Source of the DNA: Salipiger thiooxidans
GTDB lineage: Bacteria; Pseudomonadota; Alphaproteobacteria; Rhodobacterales; Rhodobacteraceae
Length of the DNA: 64,000 nucleotides
Direction of reading: 5' to 3'
NCBI RefSeq assembly: GCF_900102075.1
Contig: NZ_FNAV01000010.1
Span: 186,001 to 250,000, forward strand
The first letter of the stretch is position 1; every line of letters starts with the position of its first letter. Below the pieces are notes generated by a model that was not told the origin of the DNA, searched no databases, and was given only the letters and a program-made list of their open reading frames with translations. The position numbers and the translations under genes were made by a program. Below, piece after piece: positions 50,347 through 57,357 of this stretch.

Positions 50347-50663
50347 ATCAACGCTCTAGACCTATGCATTTCAACGGACAAAGCGAAAACAAATCGTGAA
50401 TCTTGAAACGAGACTTCGGGACGTTTTCCGACGACCGGAGGATCTGGGTGAAGATCATCGACCATCGGATCGCGGCCAGTTTGCCAAACGAGCGCCTTCA
50501 AGACGAGGGTCTGCTTTAAGGAAGGGAAACTTCGAAGAGGCGAGGCCATGCGGCCCGACATTTCTCGCAGGATTGAAGGTACCGAGGGCCACACCTCGCT
50601 TCAATTGAGGGAGGCCGGGATGGCGGCGCCTGGTGTCACTCAAGCCTCGCCAACCGGGCCGCC
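50347..50663. other. Element edge without convincing gene
   Basis: These 317 bases separate the ctrA break from the first small membrane gene. A plus-strand frame (50396-50608, 70 codons) and a minus-strand frame (50455-50643, 62 codons) are open but show no conserved look, hydrophobic segment or good ribosome-binding site. I see no repeat or RNA gene here. Confidence 0.4.
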
Positions 50664-50795
50664 TCAGTCTCCAAGACCAGGAAAGTCGTCATGTTTGGCT
50701 TTTTCTTTTTCCGATCGGCGGCGCTCGGCGCGCCCCTCGACCAGCTCAACAACACAACCAACCGCGACAATGACCGCGATAGCTCCTGCATACAT
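50664..50795 (-). CDS. 43-residue single-helix membrane protein, paralog A
   Basis: The frame begins MYAGAIAVIVAVGCVVELVE, one transmembrane helix ending in an acidic pair, then a basic, charged tail with ERRR and the C-terminal FPGLGD. It is clearly paralogous to the gene at 50979-51107: the pattern GAIxVIxAxGCVxExxEGxxERRR and FPGLG is shared. The start at 50795 has GGAG eight bases upstream, exactly as in the paralog; an ATG at 50813 would add six residues. Function unknown. Holin-like, toxin-like or membrane-signalling roles are all possible. Confidence 0.7.
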   Translation of the reverse strand: MYAGAIAVIVAVGCVVELVEGRAERRRSEKEKAKHDDFPGLGD

Positions 50796-50978
50796 ACCAA
50801 GATCTCCGGTCATCTCATAAATCCGCTTGGGCGCTCGAAGCGCTAAGAAGAGGGGCGCAAAGCAGCCAAGCGCTGAGGCTCAGCTGCCACACTTCGTTCA
50901 GAAATTTGGCGAAAGTTGGGCAGCTCGGTGACGGGTTCGTGCTCAAACGCTCAAGATCACCACCTTCCAGCCCGATAC

Positions 50979-51107
50979 TTAGCTCCCGAGGCCCGGGAAG
51001 TTCAGCATTTCCGCGTTGCGCTGGTTGCGACGGCGCTCGGATGCACCCTCGAAGATCTCGAAGACACAGCCTGCGGCGATGATGACGATGATTGCTCCGA
51101 GGTACAT
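50979..51107 (-). CDS. 42-residue single-helix membrane protein, paralog B
   Basis: It begins MYLGAIIVIIAAGCVFEIFE, a hydrophobic helix, followed by an ERRRNQRN basic stretch and the end FPGLGS. The ATG has GGAG eight bases upstream. With its paralog 180 bases downstream on the same strand it forms a tandem pair. Differences between the two lie mainly in the tail before FPGLG, so the shared ends may be the functional parts. Not recognised. Confidence 0.7.
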   Translation of the reverse strand: MYLGAIIVIIAAGCVFEIFEGASERRRNQRNAEMLNFPGLGS

Positions 51108-51226
51108 GTCCGTTGCTCCAGTGCTGTTCGACCGGTGCGGTCGACCTCTGGAGAACCTTATGCCTGAGTTAACGATTAAAACGTATTGGAAGGCCGGATG
51201 GTCAGGGGGCGCGAGCGAGAGGGGTA

Positions 51227-51244
51227 CCTATCCTAACGGATAGG
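51227..51244. promoter_or_regulatory. Perfect inverted repeat, candidate operator
   Basis: CCTATCC-TAAC-GGATAGG: two 7-bp arms and a 4-base loop, in the 234-base gap between the AlpA-like gene and the small membrane pair. No T-run follows on either strand, so an operator fits better than a terminator. The AlpA-like protein is a possible ligand. Confidence 0.45.
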
Positions 51245-51341
51245 CGACGCCTCCCCAAGTCTAGGAAACCTACTCAGGCTTGCGGGCAGCCATCTGGGAA
51301 CGTGGCGAAAATGAGGACAGGAGCCCCTAGCAAGACCAAAC

Positions 51342-51578
51342 CTAAGAGCTCTGAGAGAGCCAGCGAAGCACGTCGCTTTCCCAGAAGAATATCCTGCCGC
51401 TCCCGATCGGCTTCTCATGCCAAGGCGGCAGACGAACCTCGCCGCCGGCAGCTTCCTCCCGACGCCAGCGATAGAGTGTCTCGATGTGAAGCCCTGCGAG
51501 CATGGCGACTTCTGCGGCCTTTATTCTCCGGTCATCATCCATCCCATGATTCAAACTCGAGAAATCGCTGTTCGGCAT
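51342..51578 (-). CDS. AlpA-like helix-turn-helix DNA-binding protein
   Basis: A 78-residue protein whose core RIKAAEVAMLAGLHIETLYR is a MerR/AlpA-type helix-turn-helix. It is followed by a basic wing region and GRIFFWESDVLRWL, the closing helix typical of phage AlpA regulators and excisionases. Such proteins control excision or early phage genes. The start at 51578 is chosen over longer options; 51542 is also possible. Low GC content sets it apart from the host genes. Confidence 0.7.
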   Translation of the reverse strand: MPNSDFSSLNHGMDDDRRIKAAEVAMLAGLHIETLYRWRREEAAGGEVRLPPWHEKPIGSGRIFFWESDVLRWLSQSS

Positions 51579-51766
51579 ACATCCAAGACCCAATCTATGC
51601 TCAAAAGCCCGACAACGCGGGGACAGCTTTTGCCCTCGCATTACAAGGCTCTTCGAAATGCTAGCATCGACGGCGGTTTCGTAAAGGCTATCAGCGTTGG
51701 CTGTACTCAAAGCACACCGCCCCAGTCGGCCACAAGCACCAACCTAGTTCAAGCACAGAAGAAGAC

Positions 51767-52024
51767 CTACCCCGTAGCGACGACAAACGAAGTGAATAGG
51801 ACGAACGTCAAACCGGACATGATCTGAAGGAATTTCTGGAAGACTTTGTCAGTAGCGGAGCGTGAGGAGATCGAGACGAACCTCGCCAGAGCAAGCGGCG
51901 CGGCGGACAAGGCGCCAATTTGTAGGCGAACTCGGCTGACGCTGTAGCGCACAGCGCCATGAGCACCTGTTGTCCAGCCTATGCCCCAAACGAGAGCGAG
52001 CCGAAGAAATAGGAGTCCAGACAT
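51767..52024 (-). CDS. Small hypothetical protein with hydrophobic ends
   Basis: An 85-residue frame with an N-terminal hydrophobic stretch (MSGLLFLRLALVWGIGW), a middle with many basic and serine residues, and a second hydrophobic segment at the C-terminus (LTFVLFTSFVV). It could be a two-helix membrane protein. The ribosome-binding site is weak and the coding look is modest. Its start is only 18 bases from the group I intron core on the other strand. Uncertain. Confidence 0.35.
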   Translation of the reverse strand: MSGLLFLRLALVWGIGWTTGAHGAVRYSVSRVRLQIGALSAAPLALARFVSISSRSATDKVFQKFLQIMSGLTFVLFTSFVVATG

Positions 52025-52041
52025 CTTAGGTTATCACTTTT

Positions 52042-52270
52042 GCATTGACTCGCCCTACAGCATCAATGCAGGGTAATATTAGGCGCTTGGCCGGGAAACC
52101 GCCCAAGATCTGGCATCAAATTCGGGAGACTCTTAACTGAGAATCGCGAGCCAAGCCTTCAAAATTGAAGGAAGGTGTAGAGACTGTACGGTGCCCACCT
52201 AAGGGAAACTATGGTGAAGAGACAGTCCAGACCACAAACGGCAGACCGGCAGCGAAAGCTGTAGTGGTAG
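52042..52270 (+). ncRNA. Group I intron-like ribozyme core (IC3-like)
   Basis: The conserved core can be laid out. A GCATTGA/TCAATGC stem (P2-like) lies at 52042-52048/52063-52069. P3 is GGCGCT (52082-52087) with GGTGCC (52190-52195). The P4 side has CCGGGAAACC, then GAGCCAAGCC. P6 is a hairpin, CCTTCA/TGAAGG (52156-52171), followed by GAAGGTGTAGAGACT. P7 is GACTGT (52182-52187) with ACAGTC (52222-52227). P8 is CACC/GGTG. P9 is ACCAC (52231) with GTGGT (52264), capped by CAGCGAAAGCTG. A terminal G at 52270 fits the 3' splice site. The order and many bases match tRNA-type bacterial group I introns such as that in cyanobacterial tRNA-Leu. The 5' splice site and exons are not resolved, and no tRNA halves are seen. 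Confidence 0.75.
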
Positions 52271-52293
52271 AAGGGGCGGTTTATCCGCCCCTT
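52271..52293. terminator. Hairpin abutting the intron 3' end and the TIR-like gene stop
   Basis: AAGGGGCGG and CCGCCCCTT form a perfect 9-bp stem with loop TTTAT, starting at the base after the predicted intron end. The loop contains the stop codon of the minus-strand gene. On the plus strand GCTTGTTT follows, so it could terminate the intron transcript. Confidence 0.55.
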
Positions 52294-53528
52294 GCTTGTT
52301 TATCCGCGACGAAATTTCGCAAAAACTCTGGCGCCATTTCGTGGTCTACAAAGTGAATTTTCTTCCAACCTCCATCGCTACGTTCGCTTTCACGTCTCAT
52401 GCTCCAGAACACAATTGCTTCAAACTCGCGAACCAACCGGCGGAGCAGCCTGCGCCTTCCGGCAGCGCCCGAAAGCAAAGGCTCTTGGCGCGTTGCCACA
52501 TGTACGCGCGGCACATTTGAGAGCGGATATATAGTACGAGGAATATCAAGCACGATCGTTGGGTCTTGCTCCAGCATCATCGCACCAAACCCGAGACTAT
52601 TCCAATTACCACTACTGTCCTTTTCCAAGATGGAAGCACTCATCGTCGACAACCCGACTCTCCTCAAACCCTCCTCCAAATCGAGCCTAGCATCATCAAG
52701 ATTGGTATGCTTCGTTAGATCCGGCATAACAACGACAAGAGCTGATAACCGCAATTCCTCTATTGATTCCGCGAACTCTCCATCCCTAGCCACCTTAACC
52801 GGCTTTACCAAAAACCCGGACGATTGCGCACCAAATCTAGCGAGTGTGTTCACGTGGTACCCTATCGCTGCACTTGCTGGCCCAGAGATATTCACAATCG
52901 GGATGCCGTCAAAGTACTGAGACAGTATGCTCTCTCCGAACCCGACGCCATCGCTGCTTTGGTAATTTGCGAAAATCCGTTCTCTCAGAACTCGGTGCGA
53001 TTCTTCTCCGGGATCGAACACGTCAGAGAAGGAGAAATTGAGAATCGCCCGATTTTGCATCAGGTAGAAGGGCAACACGTTCTTGGATGTAACAAGAATG
53101 TAGGGCGTGCCCAGTGAGTTAACTGCGGCGAGCTCATACATGACACTTGGGCTTTCATAGCTGATATCAACAACTATAAGATCGGAACGCTCAATTTGCG
53201 ACAGAACGGCAGATACGATCTGTGAGCGAGCACTATCATCCGGAGCAGTAACCTCAATACTCTGCTCAGACGGAACGCGATTTTTCTTCGCCAAATCACT
53301 GACAGCACCACCAATAATGCGAGACAGTTGTGAAGTGTTGTTTCTAGTAACATAAGTAGACGTATCATCCGTGTAGCTTCCCTTCGGCTTCATGTCGCCG
53401 AGAATGAAAACACGTAGCTCTTGACGCCTCGAAGCCGCTGACAGACTATTCTCTGGACTCCTCCCACCAACGAGAGACCTAATCCACTCGATAGACCGCC
53501 TCGACCATTCGATAGCTTTCTTCATCAT
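52281..53528 (-). CDS. TIR/deoxyribosyltransferase-like protein, candidate defence sensor or enzyme
   Basis: A 415-residue soluble protein. After a charged N-terminal segment, RVFILGDMKPKG near residue 39 starts an alpha/beta domain whose second half reads IERSDLIVVDISYESPSVMY followed by ELAAVNSLGTPYILVT (about 112-147). An Asp-strand followed by PxVMYEL is the active-site pattern of TIR-like and nucleoside 2-deoxyribosyltransferase-like domains, which bind or cleave nucleotides such as NAD. A second alpha/beta region (about 205-370, with ALVVVMPDL) follows. The ATG at 53528 has AGAGGG eight bases upstream. Divergent from a SLATT-like membrane gene. Exact family and activity are inferred. 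Confidence 0.55.
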   Translation of the reverse strand: MMKKAIEWSRRSIEWIRSLVGGRSPENSLSAASRRQELRVFILGDMKPKGSYTDDTSTYVTRNNTSQLSRIIGGAVSDLAKKNRVPSEQSIEVTAPDDSARSQIVSAVLSQIERSDLIVVDISYESPSVMYELAAVNSLGTPYILVTSKNVLPFYLMQNRAILNFSFSDVFDPGEESHRVLRERIFANYQSSDGVGFGESILSQYFDGIPIVNISGPASAAIGYHVNTLARFGAQSSGFLVKPVKVARDGEFAESIEELRLSALVVVMPDLTKHTNLDDARLDLEEGLRRVGLSTMSASILEKDSSGNWNSLGFGAMMLEQDPTIVLDIPRTIYPLSNVPRVHVATRQEPLLSGAAGRRRLLRRLVREFEAIVFWSMRRESERSDGGWKKIHFVDHEMAPEFLRNFVADKQARGG

Positions 53529-53607
53529 GTGTCGCACCCTCTGTCGCGAAGATCTATAGCATCAGCTTATGCAGAAGGCAGCAAACCCACATCAAACTCC
53601 AGAAAAA

Positions 53608-53634
53608 GTTCTAAACTTTCTGAAATTTCTGAAC
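53608..53634 (+). promoter_or_regulatory. Three tandem 9-bp repeats in front of the SLATT-like gene
   Basis: GTTCTAAAC, TTTCTGAAA and TTTCTGAAC lie head to tail, each with TTCT/GAA-like symmetry, ending two bases before the AAGGA ribosome-binding site. They sit in the 120-base divergent promoter region shared with the TIR-like gene. This looks like an operator that would control the membrane gene. Confidence 0.45.
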
Positions 53635-53648
53635 TAAGGATGATTTCT

Positions 53649-54758
53649 ATGCCCGCGAATTCCGACATTGGCGGAAACGGTGGAGACGGAGGATATCTTC
53701 GACACCAATATCCGCTTATCGCAGAATCGCTTATTTGGCCCGAGCTTGTGAAGAGCTTCAACTTCCACGAGCATCATGCAAAAGAGATGAAAACAACTTC
53801 CAGGCGGCATAGCTTTTTTGCGATCACCTGCATTGTTGCCTCCCTTTCTGTAACCTGGGCCACGACGTCATCATACTTTGTCAAGACCCTGACAGATCAA
53901 CCCCAGCTCCAAGTAACCTTGGCGTTGGCATCCCTCCTGCTCCTTCTCGCTGCGATAGGACTCGGGAAAGGGATTCTTTTCGGTAGACGTAGGGAACAAT
54001 GGCTGAGACATCGCCTTGCGGCCGAACGTCTGCGTCAGTTTTATTTCCAGTTTCTATTGAAGCACCGCGCCCTCATCTGCGGCGGAAGTGAAGATGACCT
54101 ACAACATCTTGAGGCCGAACGTGCGATAGCGCTTGAGCGGGTGAATAAGGATGTCTCAGCACTCGTCTACAAGCAAACAGTCCTCAACGACACGCAACTC
54201 GAGGAAGCGGCCTTGGTTGAACGCGAACTATTGAATGCTGGGGAAGATCTGCGGCGTGATCGACTAGACGAGCTGAGGCGATTCTGGCGCGAGTTCCGGT
54301 TCAGTTGGCAGATTGAGTATGCCACGGAGCAAAATATGCGCCAACCATCCCCACTGCCGATATTTGGGACGATTGCGGACCAAGAACACTCAGTCAGCAC
54401 TTTGGAGTTTGTCGCTACTCTAGCAATTGTTTCGCTACACTGTCTGGCTGTTGCTGGCCAGCTACTGGGCACACAGGCCGCTGGTGTCGTGTCAACAGCA
54501 GTGCTAGCAGCGAGTCTGTTCGCAATCGCGATCGTTGGCCTTCAGGCTTACAGAGACGGTGTCGGCCTCACCGAAGACCTGTCTCGGAATCGCGTATACG
54601 CTTCGTACACTAGCAAGCTACTGAGAGACTTAGAGCATGCGCAGCGGAACGCGGACTTGCCAGCAGAAATCCACATAATGTATGAGATGGAAGACCTTGC
54701 GTACTTCGAGATGCGGGAGTTCTTGCAGACACACAGCGAGGCCCGCTTTTCGCTCTAG
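53649..54758 (+). CDS. SLATT-like four-helix membrane protein, candidate effector
   Basis: A 369-residue protein. Two adjacent helices (about residues 56-77 and 88-112) are followed by RREQWLRHRLAAERLRQFYF, the W-x-R-x-x-AE-x-LR pattern after the helix pair that marks SLATT/DUF4231-type domains. A cytosolic helical region (130-240) leads to a second helix pair (252-272 and 278-300) and a further helical tail with ASYTSKLLRDLEH. SLATT proteins are predicted pore-forming effectors of nucleotide-signal immune systems. The ATG at 53649 has AAGGA eight bases upstream. The opposite-strand neighbour is the TIR-like gene, and a small gene follows by 17 bases. Confidence 0.6.
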   Translation: MPANSDIGGNGGDGGYLRHQYPLIAESLIWPELVKSFNFHEHHAKEMKTTSRRHSFFAITCIVASLSVTWATTSSYFVKTLTDQPQLQVTLALASLLLLLAAIGLGKGILFGRRREQWLRHRLAAERLRQFYFQFLLKHRALICGGSEDDLQHLEAERAIALERVNKDVSALVYKQTVLNDTQLEEAALVERELLNAGEDLRRDRLDELRRFWREFRFSWQIEYATEQNMRQPSPLPIFGTIADQEHSVSTLEFVATLAIVSLHCLAVAGQLLGTQAAGVVSTAVLAASLFAIAIVGLQAYRDGVGLTEDLSRNRVYASYTSKLLRDLEHAQRNADLPAEIHIMYEMEDLAYFEMREFLQTHSEARFSL

Positions 54759-54775
54759 CCAGACCAGGAGAGACA

Positions 54776-55192
54776 ATGTTTGGACCAAACTGGGAAACGT
54801 TGAGCAACGGCTTGGCAGTGCGGGTTGATGACTTTTCCTGGCAAGGCTCATTTCGAGAAGATCCGAGATTTTTTCTCCGTCGAGACAAGAGTCAACCTGA
54901 TCGCATAACTGATTGCCTGTTCGGCGAGGTCCCTGATGATCAAGCCGCCATGCTACTTGCTGAATTTATCTCTTACTCCGGCTTACCAGCTTCGTCGCGC
55001 CTAACTTTCTCCAGAATTTCGGACATTCATGCAGCACATGAAGAAACCGTGTCCAAGCACGACCGTACGGCAAAAGTCGCAAGACTAGCCCTAGAATCCT
55101 TAGGCATCCCTGTCGTCACTTTCTACCTTGAGCAGAGCAATCTCTACTGGGACACAGTGCTACTTTTGGGCACAACCACCAATATCAATTAG
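54776..55192 (+). CDS. Hypothetical protein co-transcribed with the SLATT-like gene
   Basis: A 138-residue soluble protein, not recognised. It is mixed alpha/beta in look, with no hydrophobic helix, and ends in VVTFYLEQSNLYWDTVLLLG. GGAG lies before the ATG and it begins 17 bases after the SLATT-like stop, so it is part of that transcript. Its AT-rich composition matches the cassette. It could be an immunity or regulatory partner, by position only. Confidence 0.65.
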   Translation: MFGPNWETLSNGLAVRVDDFSWQGSFREDPRFFLRRDKSQPDRITDCLFGEVPDDQAAMLLAEFISYSGLPASSRLTFSRISDIHAAHEETVSKHDRTAKVARLALESLGIPVVTFYLEQSNLYWDTVLLLGTTTNIN

Positions 55193-55247
55193 CGCCGCCC
55201 ACAGGGCAAGGTGCTCAGCTCGACTTGAGTACCTCGTGATTTTTTGG

Positions 55248-55475
55248 TCAGTTTTTTTGCCACGCCTTGGTCTTGATGCTCTTGCTCGCCATCACGCGGC
55301 CGTAGATCGCGATGAGCCCGCCGACCGAGGTGATGATCGCATCAACGTGGCTTGCGATCCCCTGAGCGTCTTCCGCCGAGACCTCGATCCCGAAGATCGA
55401 GAGCGCCTGCGGCAGGATGGCAATGCCGGCGCCCCAGATGGTCTTCGAGGCGAGGAAGGATTTTACGTCGTCCAT
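55248..55475 (-). CDS. Holin-like small membrane protein
   Basis: A 75-residue protein with two hydrophobic helices (about residues 12-30 and 46-65) and a basic C-terminus (SKSIKTKAWQKN). It begins MDDVKSFLASKTIWGAGIAI, a pattern frequent in Rhodobacteraceae prophages at the end of the lysis module. AAAGGA precedes the ATG. Position beside an endolysin supports a holin role: permeabilising the inner membrane at the end of the lytic cycle. Confidence 0.65.
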   Translation of the reverse strand: MDDVKSFLASKTIWGAGIAILPQALSIFGIEVSAEDAQGIASHVDAIITSVGGLIAIYGRVMASKSIKTKAWQKN

Positions 55476-55559
55476 GGTCTTGTCCTTTCGAGGATAGGCG
55501 GCACACAGCCGCGGAGAGGACCAGCGCCAAGCGCCAGTCGGTAATGGGGAGGCCGAGCA

Positions 55560-55907
55560 TCAGTCGGCAGGAAGGTCCGGGAGATCGACGGTTTGCCCTG
55601 CCAGCGCGTGGGTGCAGTCGCTCAGAAACTGGATGCGGCCATCCCGAACGAAGCTGTGGCAGAGCAGCGGCTTCGGCTCGAACGGCTCGCCCCGCATGAT
55701 CGCAGCGTGCTGCTGATCGGTGAGCCGCTCTGTGCCCGAGACCTTTATCGACGGCGAGAAGGTCGGCGCGTCCGGGTTGCCGTTGTAACCCCACCGTGGG
55801 CCGGTCCCTTCGCCCACCCCGACCTGGTGCATCATCCGGCAGCCCGGGCACATGAACGCCACCATCCCGCCCTTGATCGAGCGAAGCTTGCGACCGAGCC
55901 ACGCCAT
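55560..55907 (-). CDS. DUF6527-like phage protein
   Basis: A 115-residue protein with a CPGCRMMHQV metal-binding-like pair, PTFSPSIKV, and the C-terminal CHSFVRDGRIQFLSDCTHAL that is distinctive for the DUF6527 family, often mislabelled ammonia monooxygenase. Four cysteines and two histidines could hold a metal. It is common next to phage endolysins. The ATG overlaps the amidase stop (TGATG). Function unknown. Confidence 0.75.
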   Translation of the reverse strand: MAWLGRKLRSIKGGMVAFMCPGCRMMHQVGVGEGTGPRWGYNGNPDAPTFSPSIKVSGTERLTDQQHAAIMRGEPFEPKPLLCHSFVRDGRIQFLSDCTHALAGQTVDLPDLPAD

Positions 55908-56569
55908 CAAGCGGCCCCCAGCAGTGCGCCCCAGGTAACGGGCCCGACGATCCCGTCGGTAGTCAGCCCCTGCCCCATCTGGAACGCCTTGACCGCGGCC
56001 TCGGTCATGCCGCCGAAGATCCCGTCCGCCTGGCCCGGCGCATGGCCGCGCAGCGACAGTGTCTCCTGCAGCACGCGCACGTCGTCACTGCGCGAGCCGC
56101 GGCGCACCGTGACGCGTCCCGGCGCATTCACCACGATGGTCTCGCCCAGCCACTCGGACACCTGGAACCCCGGGCAGGCCTTCGCGGCGTACTGGTTATG
56201 ACCGGTGACCAGCTTGATCGCCGGAAAGCGTGCGCGCAGATCCGCGATCAGCGTGCGAGCTGAGACGTCTTGTTCCGCCGTGAAGTTGTCGAAGAAGTCA
56301 TCCACCTCGGTGGAGCCGAAGCCGCCGAAGAGGCTGATGCCGATGGTGCCTGTGTTGTGCCCCGCGACGTGGGCCCCGATCAGCTCGAGCGGGCGTCCTT
56401 GGGCCACCGTGCCGTCACGGTCGATCAGGAAATGATAGCCGATATCGCTGAAGCCGCGTGCGAGGTGCCACGCCTTGACCTCGGCCACCTTCGATCCGGT
56501 CGGGTACCCCGCCATCCAGTCGGCCCGCGTTGCCGTGCAATGCACGATGATTTCCGTGATGGTGCGCAT
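55907..56569 (-). CDS. N-acetylmuramoyl-L-alanine amidase endolysin with peptidoglycan-binding domain
   Basis: A 220-residue endolysin. EIIVHCTATRADW near residue 6 starts the zinc-dependent amidase_2 domain, with further ligands in IGAHVAGHN and LVTGHNQY. Residues 150-220 form a PG_binding_1 domain (RSDDVRVLQETLSLRGHAPG ... GIVGPVTWGALL). It cleaves the peptide side chain from muramic acid at phage release. GGGAGA lies before the ATG, directly after an intrinsic terminator. No signal peptide, so a holin is needed. Confidence 0.92.
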   Translation of the reverse strand: MRTITEIIVHCTATRADWMAGYPTGSKVAEVKAWHLARGFSDIGYHFLIDRDGTVAQGRPLELIGAHVAGHNTGTIGISLFGGFGSTEVDDFFDNFTAEQDVSARTLIADLRARFPAIKLVTGHNQYAAKACPGFQVSEWLGETIVVNAPGRVTVRRGSRSDDVRVLQETLSLRGHAPGQADGIFGGMTEAAVKAFQMGQGLTTDGIVGPVTWGALLGAA

Positions 56570-56583
56570 GGTGTTCTCCCATG

Positions 56584-56607
56584 AAAAAGCCCCGCACGAG
56601 GCGGGGC
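56584..56607 (-). terminator. Intrinsic terminator just upstream of the endolysin gene
   Basis: On the minus strand GCCCCGC / GCGGGGC with a 5-base loop is followed by TTTTT, ending about 14 bases before the amidase ATG. It would separate tail genes from lysis genes unless read through. Confidence 0.75.
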
Positions 56608-56751
56608 GGTCGGCGCAAAGCGGCGCAACCCTGAGGGTGCGTCACTTGCGCGAATTAATGATCTGCGTTGAAGTGGTCCGGCGGACGCAGCCTGACCGGT
56701 TTCCCAACCTACACCGCGTCACATCAATCCCCTGACGCTGCATCCGCACCC

Positions 56752-57357
56752 TCACCCGGCAGGCAAGAGCTGATAGGCCAGCGTGTCCGTGCGGTCCTGG
56801 ACGGTGGTCGTGCCGTTCTCGGTCGGACACTGGTAGGTCAGCGTCAGGTAGACCGTGATCCGCCCGGGCCGGAGGATGGCCGGAGGGATCATCTCTATAC
56901 GCAGGGTCTGCGTGTCGTCGTTGAGCTGCCGGGGCGCGCGACCCGCATTCAGCCGCTGCCCCGGCGTCGGGATGTTGAGCTCGTCTGTGAATATCGGCGT
57001 CCAGTCGGTGAGGCGGCAGTCGACCCCGAGCTTCGTGCGCGCCGCCACCATGGTCATCACCACGTTGTCGCCCTGCTTTACCGGCTCGCGAATGTAGCTC
57101 TGGCCTTGTATCTGCCGGATGACCCGGTCCTCGCCATTGGCCCGCGCGACCTCCTGCTGAAGCTCGGCGACGGTAACCTCGAGCCGCGCGAAGCGGTCCA
57201 CGAAATCGCCGATCATCAGGTATGCCTCCCGGAGCGGCCCGAAGGTCATACCCCATATCAGGCTGGTGGCGCCGAAGATGGCAGCGATGGCGCCCATAAT
57301 CTTGCCCAGCTCGATCAACCGACCGCTTCTGGACTTCGGGAACTCGTCGCCGGTCAT
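56752..57357 (-). CDS. Phage membrane-anchored protein of unknown function
   Basis: A 201-residue protein with one hydrophobic helix (about residues 18-38, IMGAIAAIFGATSLIWGMTF), a short coiled-coil-like stretch (RLEVTVAELQQEVARANGED) and a C-terminal beta-rich domain. The ATG at 57357 has GGGAGA upstream. Placed between the tailspike and the lysis genes, it could be a superinfection or lysis accessory; I do not recognise it. A 33-codon frame (56642-56743) lies just downstream and is too weak to call. Confidence 0.6.
   Translation of the reverse strand: MTGDEFPKSRSGRLIELGKIMGAIAAIFGATSLIWGMTFGPLREAYLMIGDFVDRFARLEVTVAELQQEVARANGEDRVIRQIQGQSYIREPVKQGDNVVMTMVAARTKLGVDCRLTDWTPIFTDELNIPTPGQRLNAGRAPRQLNDDTQTLRIEMIPPAILRPGRITVYLTLTYQCPTENGTTTVQDRTDTLAYQLLPAG

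Noticed and set aside
50336-50663. Integrase gene next to the left attachment site
   Set aside because: None of the open frames here shows the R..HxxR..Y pattern or serine recombinase motif; the integrase, if present, is at the other end.
51950-52320. tRNA gene split by the group I intron
   Set aside because: The flanks do not form an acceptor stem, D-arm or T-arm; the 3' hairpin has a 9-bp stem unlike a T-arm.
55342-55558. Overlapping frame that could be an Rz1-like spanin
   Set aside because: It starts with a short hydrophobic stretch, but the lipobox is not canonical and the rest is antiparallel-frame, Arg-rich sequence shared with the holin gene.
56642-56743. 33-codon frame upstream of the endolysin
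   Set aside because: It has a plausible ribosome-binding site, but composition and length give too little support, and it lies across the terminator approach.
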